DNA from: Steinernema hermaphroditum
Lineage: Eukaryota > Nematoda > Chromadorea > Rhabditida > Steinernematidae
Reading direction: 5' to 3'
Assembly (NCBI GenBank): GCA_030435675.1
Contig: CM059623.1
Span: 2,134,012-2,198,011, forward strand
DNA: 64,000 nucleotides
The translations under genes were made by a program, and so were the position numbers. Positions 58,666-64,000 of the stretch are shown here, in pieces. Within the stretch, counting starts at the first letter, position 1. Every line of letters begins with the position of its first letter. The notes beneath the pieces were generated by a model. That model did not search any database and was not told the origin of the DNA. It saw only the letters and a program-made list of their open reading frames with translations.

Positions 58666-59113
58666 ATGGGAAGCATGAGCTGCACCTCCCCGTGGTGCTT
58701 CCCGGGCAACGTTGTAAACATTTACAGCGGCAAAGCCAGCTCAAATATTATCGTTTACTCAAAAATAGTGGACGGCGCGCATCGCGCGCGCAGCAAGCTG
58801 GTCTGTAATAAAGCCAAAAAGCCAAAATGAAGCCGGAAAGAAGAAATACAACATCGTCGCAACGAAGCTAAATGAGTACGTTGGAAAGCAGAAATGCTGC
58901 AGGATCGGACAAATGCTTGACGACTACGGTGACGGTAATGGCCGAGTTAACGAATGTATCGACCGGGCGGTGGAAGCGGCTCAGAAGAAGAAAAGCGGAC
59001 TCTATGAGTTGACCAGTTACAACTGCATTCATTTTGTTTGTCAATGCCGCACCGGCGTTTCTACGTGTCCATTTGATATCGGGCATCTCGCTGATAAGAT
59101 GCGTCAATTGTGA
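58666..59113 (+). pseudogene. LRAT/PLAAT-like (NlpC/P60 superfamily) sequence, frameshifted
   Basis: The second part, to the stop at 59111-59113, carries RVNECIDRAVEAAQ and then YELTSYNCIHFVCQCRTG. This matches the signature of LRAT/H-rev107-type proteins, in which the Cys of the NCEHFV motif is the acyl-transfer nucleophile; here the motif is NCIHFV. The first part (58666-58830, MGSMSCTSPWCFPGNVVNIY) could supply the N-terminal strand but is in another frame, and it ends at a stop in the GCCAAAAAGCCAAAA repeat near 58812-58827. The usual N-terminal catalytic His is not evident. It is a broken gene or one with an unusual splice; it sits between the sixth Helitron head and the hAT element. Confidence 0.5.
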
Positions 59114-59234
59114 GTTTGAGTAAATTTGTTGTCGACTGCCTGCGTTACGATGTAAGGGGTATGGAGAGGGTAAAGTGGCTCTTCTGATAGCAGTGCGTAA
59201 GCATGCATCGAGGTGAAGAACGCATGCTCGCTAG

Positions 59235-62200
59235 CAGAGATGGGCGGATACGGATCGGATCGGATCGGCTAGCCGTTCAGCCGATCCGTGAGCCGGCTGA
59301 CGGCTGACGGCTGGCAATCCGTGAGCCGTCAGCCGTCAGCCGGCTCACGGCTGAGCCGTATCATCCGTCAGCCGTTGAACGGCTGACGGCTCAGCCGATC
59401 CGATCCGTCAGCCGTTCAACGGCTCAGCCGATCCGTCAACCGATCCATCAGCCGTCAACCGGCTGACGGATGATACGGCTCAGCCGTTCAGCCGGTTGGC
59501 CAGCCGACTCAACCGGTTGGCCAGCCGACTCAGCCGACGGCTCAGCCGTTCAGCCGATCGCCTGCCGGCATATATATCCCCTGCGGTTTCAACCGTCTCT
59601 TTGCGTCAGTGCGAAGCGCGCAGACGAACAGAGAAACGACGCGTGTGTGCAAACGGCATTCAGCCCTTTAAATCGGTTGTGAATTACTTACCAATCACGA
59701 GGCCTGAATGCACCGAAAGACCCGCAATACTAATCAACAAGGAATTTTATCCAAATTTAAAAGGACATAAAACAGAAAAAGGAAATGACTAGGCTTCGGA
59801 AGTTTCTTCTTGTTCTTCATGCAAGCTTTCCTCTTCAACATCACAATCGATCTCGTCTTCACTCGATTCATCTGGAAGAGGTTGATCCAGCTTCCTGCAT
59901 GCCAGTCGCTGGCGAATCGCCATTAACCGCTCAATATTATTGTCGCTCAAATTGCTTCTCTGCTGGTTGCAGAGTAAGTGTGTCAATGACGAAAACACAC
60001 GTTCGGGTTCCGCAGAACTACAGCACACCGGAAGATATTGCCGAGCCATGGCAGATAAAAGCGGAAGACGGTCCTTTCTCCGCCGCCAAAAGACATACAC
60101 AGCCCTCATGGACGTCTCGGTATTCTTCGGATCGGGCATGACCAATTTCTCGTTTTCAACGTCTCTGGCGTAGATATCTATTTCCTTCGCGATGTCGGAG
60201 TTCTGGCAGCCTTCTTGGCTGTGGCTCTGGCGACGCCAACAAGCCCAATCCTCTTCGTCATCTTCGTCGAGCAAATCGCACAAAGGCGGGATGGCAGGAG
60301 ATTCTACATTTTCTTCATACGAGTCGATCACCAATTGTCGACATCGGCTCCAGTCGGTGCAGCTCATGATGCTCTGATCGTTGACAAAACGCGGATCCAA
60401 GTATGTGCAAATCATCAAGAGATCGTTTTTCAAATATGCAGATTTGTATTTGACAATATTGTGGAGGATGGCGTCGATTAGATCCCGAGAGAGAGATGAA
60501 ATGGACTGTGACTGGGATCGCTTAGCGCAGTGATTCTCCACTCGTCGGATCAAATAGAGAATGATCGACGCCGGAGAGCAACGACCCTCAGCCTAAAGAA
60601 GCTGTCTTCACACGAATACATTACGTTACAAGGACATACCAAGAGGCAGACATCTTTCATAAATTTTAAAGTTTTACACAACTCACTAATTTTCGTTGTG
60701 TCTAACGTCAGTGTTGTGTAAATGCTTTCGGTGAGGGTATGATTGCTTGAGTCCTGATCGGTAACAAATGACCTGAGCTGCTCGTGGACATTCAGGAAAG
60801 ACTGCAGCAAATCGTAAACAGAATTCCACCTTGTTCTTGCCGGCTGAAAGCCACAATATCACTGGAGATACTACACAAACTACCAACCATTTTGAGCGTT
60901 TTTCCTCTCGAAAAATTCAAGAATTGCTTATACATGGTGGGGCTGCTTCTAAACGTCACCGCAAGCGCTTGAACTTGCGAAACGATCCTGTTGACTCCGC
61001 GGACCTTGACGGCTTGTTTGATGCACAAGTTGAGAACGTGACAGAAGCAGTGAACACTGAAGGAAGAAGATGCTAAATTATCGCATATAACTCATTGATT
61101 TACCTCTGTAGGGCCATAAGTCGAGCCAATTTCACCATGTTGCTGCCTCCGTCCCGAGTGAGAGCCACGATGTTCTGTCGATTCACTTCGTATCGCCGCA
61201 GTTGGTCTTCAATGAGCACCTGAAGGTTTTCTGCTGTGGCGCGTTCGTCGTTGAGCGAGACGACGGCAATCCGCACGGTACGGTGTTGGAACGATGAATT
61301 GAGCAGTGTCGCTGTCAAGCTACAATGTACATTAGTAATTGCACAGAATCTGACCAAAGTTACATACCTCGCAAATCGATTCGATCCTTTTGTATATTCA
61401 TCAACACACAACGAAATTTTCTCATCATTCAAAGCGCCTTTAACTTCACGCTCACATCGCTCAGCTTCCTGTGCCAAAATTTCGTCGGCTAACTTCTTCC
61501 TTCCGATAGTCTGAAAACATGTACCTTCACAATAAATTGACCAACCAAATGATACCTTCGGATGGCCTCCGCAGCTCATTATCATTGTTATGAATTCCGG
61601 AGACTCTACGGCTTGGAACGGAATGCCGTATGCGGAAAAAAAGCTTATTACCGATGACTCGTACGCATCGGTTTCATTAAGTGATGGACCTTGTATTCGT
61701 CTCCACTTTGCGAATGGCTCTTCTTCTTCATAATGTCTCACACGGTGGTGCAGCACCATATTACCCGTTGATCCGGTTTTTTTGTAGCTGGCTGCACATC
61801 CTTCGGCTGCACAATAATATCGGCCGTCACGTTCTATGAAGTATTTGTAAATATCGCTGGATGGCTTGCCCATCTTCACAACTGTAAGATATAGTCAAGT
61901 ATTACAGAAGGTAATCATTAGGTCACCGTCTACGGTACTGCGAGATCTCCGTCTTCGAAATCACCTTTATACGAAACAAAATAGAACGGCGGAGCGAGCG
62001 TCGCGCATGCGATAGATATAAACACACTTTGAAAAAATGCGTCTATGTCTAAAAAAAAAGAGATAACGAAAAAAGATCAGCATTTTATTTCGGCGTCGTT
62101 TCTCTGTTCGTCTGCGCGCTTCGTACCGACGCAAAGAGACGGTTGAAACCGCAGGGGATATATATCCCGGCAGGTGATCGGCTGAACGGCTGAGCCGTCG

Positions 62201-62520
62201 GCTGAGTCGGCTGGCCAACCGGTTGAGTCGGCTGGCCAACCGGCTGAACGGTTGAGCCGTATCATCCGTCAGCCGGTTGACGGCTGATGGATCGGTTGAC
62301 GGATCGGCTGAGCCGTTGAACGGCTGACGGATCGGATCGGCTGAGCCGTCAGCCGTTGAACGGCTGACGGATGATACGGCTCAGCCGTGAGCCGGCTGAC
62401 GGCTGACGGCTCACGGATTGCCAGCCGTCAGCCGTCAGCCGGCTCACGGATCGGCTGAACGGCTGGCCAGCCGGCTAGCCGGTTGATACGGATGATACGG
62501 CTCAGCCGTTGCCATCTCTG
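59235..62520 (-). mobile_element. Complete hAT transposon with perfect target duplication
   Basis: Bounded by identical 8-mers CTCGCTAG (59227-59234 and 62521-62528). The tips are CAGAGATGG on both sides. The ends form inverted repeats of about 400 bp (59235-59645 and 62092-62520). They are packed with the words CAGCCGATCC, GACGGCTGACGGCT and GATACGGCT, then share TATATATCCCCTGCGGTTTC. These are likely the transposase-binding subterminal repeats and can form strong hairpins. The element holds one intact transposase gene on the minus strand. Confidence 0.95.
59789..61873 (-). CDS. hAT family transposase, 617 aa, apparently intact
   Basis: Six exons: 61556-61873, 61368-61510, 61104-61319, 60888-61056, 60640-60843, 59789-60592; introns 44-48 bp, all in frame. 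Order of domains: BED zinc finger (residues about 17-50: YYCAAEGCAASY, then LHHRVRH); a helical region; RNase H-like catalytic core with LCVDEYTKG and the Asp of TRDGGSNMVKLA; the Cys/His block VHCFCHVLNLC; RTRWNSVYDLLQSF; TYLDPRF; and the C-terminal hATC dimerisation domain with RLPLLSAMARQYL and CSSAEPERVFSSL. An acidic tail follows. No stop or shift. With the intact ends this is a good candidate for an active element. The ATG at 61873 is chosen because it precedes the BED finger directly. Confidence 0.93.
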
Positions 62521-62528
62521 CTCGCTAG

Positions 62529-62790
62529 GTAATTACTCTGATTGGGTGGCCACGCTCGTTTGACGTTTTGTAAGGGGTTGTGATAAAGGCCATTGGATCT
62601 CTTTAGGCGAACAGAATCCTGATGGTTTTGACGCGAAATGCTTGCTATGTCCCTAATACCGTATTTAGTCGTCTCCATCACGATTGTGTGAACTAGCTTG
62701 ATGTGCAACTTTTCCAGTTTCTGGTTACCCTCACGCAATAGGTTTCTCGTTGAAGCGACGATTCTCTGCTCGTTTCGGTGATCACGCCAT
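62529..62790. other. Right flank of the hAT element
   Basis: No feature is supported. It should be contiguous with the sequence before 59227 once the hAT element is removed. Confidence 0.4.
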
Positions 62791-63225
62791 ATGGATAGAC
62801 TTCCTCCTTGCTTTTACGAAGCCTTTTACCCTCAAATCCTGTGGCCAACGCGATTTTCACTCATGAGGATCTTTCCGATTTGTACACAAATAGAGGAGCG
62901 AATGCTGGGGGCTTTTTGCTACATCACCCAAAGTGCCACCGCCGGCCCGAAGATTTCGTTTGGGTTGGGCAAATACCGCGAGGGGCCCTACGTGACAACG
63001 TCTCTCGACGACTTCCTGAATCACGGGCGCTTTCTCAAAATCTTCTGCATCAGAGTCGTGGACGAAGAAATGCTATCCACATTTTTAGATGTCCCTCGGA
63101 AGGAGACTCCACTCATGTGGAAAAAGGTCGAGACAGGAGAATGGCTCCTCCGCTCTGACTCCCTTTATAAGTTCCACGCACGCGGTCGTCCAACCTGCAG
63201 TGAATGCTCGCCCAAAACAACGTGA
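62791..63225 (+). CDS. Hypothetical protein, 144 aa
   Basis: Single open frame starting MDRLPPCFYEAFYPQI. The Met-Asp-x-Leu-Pro start recalls F-box-like nematode proteins, but no F-box is convincing. The middle contains FGLGKYREGPYVTTSLDDFL and the region RKETPLMWKKVETGEWLLR. No signal peptide or membrane segment. Codon use and length suggest coding sequence, but no family is recognised and the 3' end may be spliced. Confidence 0.4.
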   Translation: MDRLPPCFYEAFYPQILWPTRFSLMRIFPICTQIEERMLGAFCYITQSATAGPKISFGLGKYREGPYVTTSLDDFLNHGRFLKIFCIRVVDEEMLSTFLDVPRKETPLMWKKVETGEWLLRSDSLYKFHARGRPTCSECSPKTT

Positions 63226-64000
63226 TGCGCAAAGCCACGCTAAGTACGCAAACCGATGTCGCCACGCGGTAAATCCACAAGACTGCAGCACAATACCGAC
63301 TTAGATCGCGACAACCCGAATGTTGTCGGCCTAAGTTCCGCGAGAAAGCAGTGATCGTTCGTCCCGGATGACGATCAAAGCGGATAGTGGCACGCAACAC
63401 GACTATGTTCGCCCACAGATAAACACGAAAGGTGTACAGTTAACTGTTTACTGTCACCGTTGCCTGATAAAAGTGGTTTGCATCCAAAAAGTCACCTACC
63501 AGCATCTCTTGATCCGCACAACTGCATGTAAACAGATGACCGTACTGAGATGTAAACAGCTCAGCTCAGCGTCGACGAAATCGCTGCGGGACCACCCAAT
63601 CGACAAAATCTGCTGCTGTGTTTGCGAGTAGAAAGTTTTCGCGAGTTTTTGTCGTTCAGGCCTTCATTAGCTCAGGCAATGTGTTATGGCAAAGGCCAAC
63701 AGCTTTCGGATTGTGGGTCAAACAGTCAACAGCACAGATGCTTTTCCGGAGGCAGTTCGGGAGACAATTTGTCGAGGTGGAAAATTTCAGTTTATTTCGA
63801 TTTCCCTTTTGCATCTCTTTCAGAAATGCTTTCTGCTATCACAATTTGCTGGTGTTGTGGGAACACAACAGGTCAAAGCGGACGGAAACATAACAAATGC
63901 GAAGGAGAGATCCGTGCGAATCTCAGCAGCATGAAAAAAAAACATACCGGAAACGGTATCAACAACTCACCGGCCCTAGCCTTGAAGAGCATAGCAGATG
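63226..64000. other. Window end, no supported gene
   Basis: Several overlapping short frames on the plus strand (63368-63631, 63618-63893) have no recognisable features or clear splice links. They are not called. Confidence 0.35.

Noticed and set aside
58661..58715. Hairpin GGGAAGCA...TGCTTCCC as the 3' end of the sixth Helitron
   Set aside because: It is not followed by CTRR and falls in the LRAT-like coding part.
61073..61103. 31-bp intron in the hAT transposase ending at the first TTTAG
   Set aside because: It breaks the frame; using the CTTCAG acceptor further on gives a 47-bp intron and keeps the conserved HCFCHVLNL block in frame.
1..64000. tRNA or rRNA genes
   Set aside because: I saw no cloverleaf with matching A and B boxes and no rRNA-like sequence, though a covariance-model scan was not possible here.

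Overview
This window is nematode genomic DNA. The evidence is: introns of about 40-48 bp with GTAAGT-like donors and TTTCAG/TTTAG acceptors; five genes of the nematode-restricted SXP/RAL-2 (DUF148) family; a CAP/venom-allergen-like gene; a seven-helix chemoreceptor-type gene; and many nematode-style DNA transposons. Gene content would suit a clade IV parasite such as Steinernema, but that is inference and no species marker is present.

Bases 1-26200 are an accessory gene neighbourhood on mixed strands. Five DUF148 genes (4486-4915, 5936-6392, 9753-10222, 15948-16438, 18173-18662, all minus) alternate with three copies of an unnamed F-box-like family (relic 1979-2632, frameshifted 8054-9036, intact 17027-17995, all plus). 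A tandem pair of trypsin-like serine proteases (11942-13052 and 13851-14984) includes one copy whose catalytic serine is asparagine. Next come a CAP gene (21670-22514) with a truncated inverted copy of its promoter and first exons (20338-20672), a C-type-lectin-like fragment (23416-23748) and a chemoreceptor (25027-25939). Small DNA transposons lie between them: two hAT-type MITEs with 8-bp target duplications, two mariner/Tc1-type relics with TA duplications, and one Harbinger-like MITE with a TAA duplication.

Bases about 26209-57835 are a head-to-tail array of five Helitrons, followed by the 5' end of a sixth. Every junction reads CTAG|TC, the canonical Helitron 3' end abutting the canonical 5' end. 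Units 1 and 2 form one family; units 3, 4 and 5 form a second. Units 1 and 5 are large. Each encodes an RPA-like OB-fold protein and a multi-exon Rep/helicase. Unit 1 also carries a third gene of unknown function with an acidic, SUMO-interaction-like N-terminus. Its Rep/helicase looks intact, while that of unit 5 has a frameshift and a nonsense codon. Every complete unit is loaded with its own satellite or tandem repeats.

Bases 57836-64000 hold the sixth Helitron head, a two-exon unknown ORF, a frameshifted LRAT/PLAAT-like sequence, and a complete hAT transposon (59235-62520) with a perfect 8-bp target duplication, long inverted ends and a 617-codon, six-exon transposase without visible lesions. 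The last 1.5 kb has one unknown ORF (62791-63225).

Exon coordinates were derived by hand from splice signals and reading-frame continuity. They are firm for the DUF148, protease, CAP, chemoreceptor and hAT genes and approximate for the Helitron genes.
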